From JAXMCI01 sp046349435 (GTDB lineage: Bacteria > Pseudomonadota > Alphaproteobacteria > Dongiales > Dongiaceae): a stretch of DNA of 64,000 bases. Below, piece by piece: positions 63,477-64,000 of this stretch; the stretch's first letter is position 1, and each line of letters starts with the position of its first letter. Position numbers and translations under genes: made by a program. A model generated the notes under the pieces. That model was given only the letters and a program-made list of their open reading frames with translations. It was not told where the DNA came from and ran no database searches. Location: assembly GCA_046349435.1 (NCBI GenBank), contig JAXMCI010000026.1, positions 1-64,000 of the forward strand, given 5' to 3'.

Positions 63477-64000
63477 GGCGCGGCCGCGCCTGGACGGGCC
63501 TGGCTGCGATGCTCGTGCTGGCGAGCCTCGGCGGCTGCTTCATCCCGGATCGCTTCCAGGCGACGCTCATCATCGTCGACTGGCGGAGCTACGAGCTCGA
63601 ATACCAGGGCCGGCTCTACGCTCTGGACTTCCTGCAGGACCTGCGGCGGGGGACCCTCGAGCCGAAATCGCCCCTCCTGGCCGAGGTGGCGCAGTGGCTG
63701 CACGAGAAGCCCGGGGTCGACCTCGTTCGACACAAGCAGGGTGCGACCTACGAGATTGCGGCGGATGTCGAGGGCGCGCTCTCCAACGGCATCTGGATCG
63801 ATCTCTATCGCACGCCCATTCTCAAGGTCGATTGGATCGGCGACAACATCGCGATCACCCTGTCGCCGCTGTCTCGCAAGGGTCGCGAGCTGGAGCTGCG
63901 CGACCTCGCCGCCGCGGGTCTCGGCAGCAGGGGGCGGTTTTGCATCGCCACGCTCCTTCCGGTCGTTCGCCAGAATGCGCAGGAGGCCTATGCCGCGGAC
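63473..64000 (+). CDS. Putative lipoprotein, 3' end cut by window edge
   Basis: 176 residues visible. MRRGRAWTGLAAMLVLASLGGC carries a lipobox (LGGC, Cys about 22), so the product is a probable outer- or inner-membrane lipoprotein. The mature part alternates polar and aromatic strands (FQATLIIVDWRSYELEYQGRLYALD, DVEGALSNGIWIDLYRTPILKVDWIGDNIAITLSPLSRKG), with no known domain that I recognise. It starts in an ATGA overlap, so it belongs to the heptose operon. Confidence 0.65.
   Translation, partial: MRRGRAWTGLAAMLVLASLGGCFIPDRFQATLIIVDWRSYELEYQGRLYALDFLQDLRRGTLEPKSPLLAEVAQWLHEKPGVDLVRHKQGATYEIAADVEGALSNGIWIDLYRTPILKVDWIGDNIAITLSPLSRKGRELELRDLAAAGLGSRGRFCIATLLPVVRQNAQEAYAAD

Overview
The window is very GC-rich DNA (about 70% by eye), densely packed with genes, with many ATGA/GTGA stop-start overlaps, many ABC importers for small organic solutes, and a tandem intergenic repeat of the kind common in alphaproteobacteria. 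I read it as a chromosomal segment of a free-living, high-GC alphaproteobacterium (Rhodospirillales-like is my best guess, not proven). I found no rRNA, tRNA, CRISPR array, insertion sequence, phage gene or replication origin.

Layout. 1-4.2 kb: the 5' part of a membrane glycosyltransferase-like gene, a broken K+ channel gene and a quinol-type nitric oxide reductase. 4.2-6.7 kb: nucleoside hydrolase, a divergent GlxA/CdhR-type AraC regulator and a small secreted repeat protein. 6.9-20.2 kb: a catabolic island that looks built for gamma-butyrobetaine/carnitine. It holds carnitine dehydrogenase, carnitinyl-CoA dehydratase, dehydrocarnitine cleavage enzyme, a polyamine/betaine-type ABC importer, acyl-CoA dehydrogenase, an ADP-forming acyl-CoA ligase, aldehyde dehydrogenase, RidA and a luciferase-like monooxygenase. 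20.2-25.3 kb: repeat array, alpha/beta hydrolase, AA-synth family protein, GMC dehydrogenase with small Tat subunit, secreted protein and GntR regulator. 25.4-30.9 kb: complete branched-chain-amino-acid-type importer plus a hydrolase.

30.9-43.2 kb: two SDRs, an aldehyde dehydrogenase and a LysR regulator, then a three-subunit amine/imino-acid oxidase, an M19 dipeptidase-like protein, a class III aminotransferase and a polar amino-acid importer. This looks like one amino-compound catabolic regulon, and a box shared by two promoters supports that. 43.5-49.4 kb: membrane protein, a one-ATPase sugar importer (FrcBCA type), SMP-30 lactonase and an SDR, probably a sugar-acid route. 49.5-52.5 kb: broken alginate-lyase-like secreted protein and an orphan wHTH-AAA ATPase.

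52.6-64 kb: envelope polysaccharide genes. They form a tightly overlapped operon with the GDP-heptose kinase, nucleotidyltransferase, phosphatase and a SIS isomerase, plus a transaldolase that could supply sedoheptulose 7-phosphate. An epimerase, a methyltransferase, a flavoprotein, glycosyltransferases and a lipoprotein accompany them.

A notable technical feature is the number of single-base frameshifts (about 17-20) in otherwise well-conserved genes, mostly at short G/C runs and of both signs. They are concentrated in 1.3-2.0, 17.0-17.5, 23.7, 34-36, 39-40 and 50.1-50.3 kb, and none were seen after 50.4 kb. I treat most as likely sequence errors, but real pseudogenes cannot be excluded from this sequence alone.
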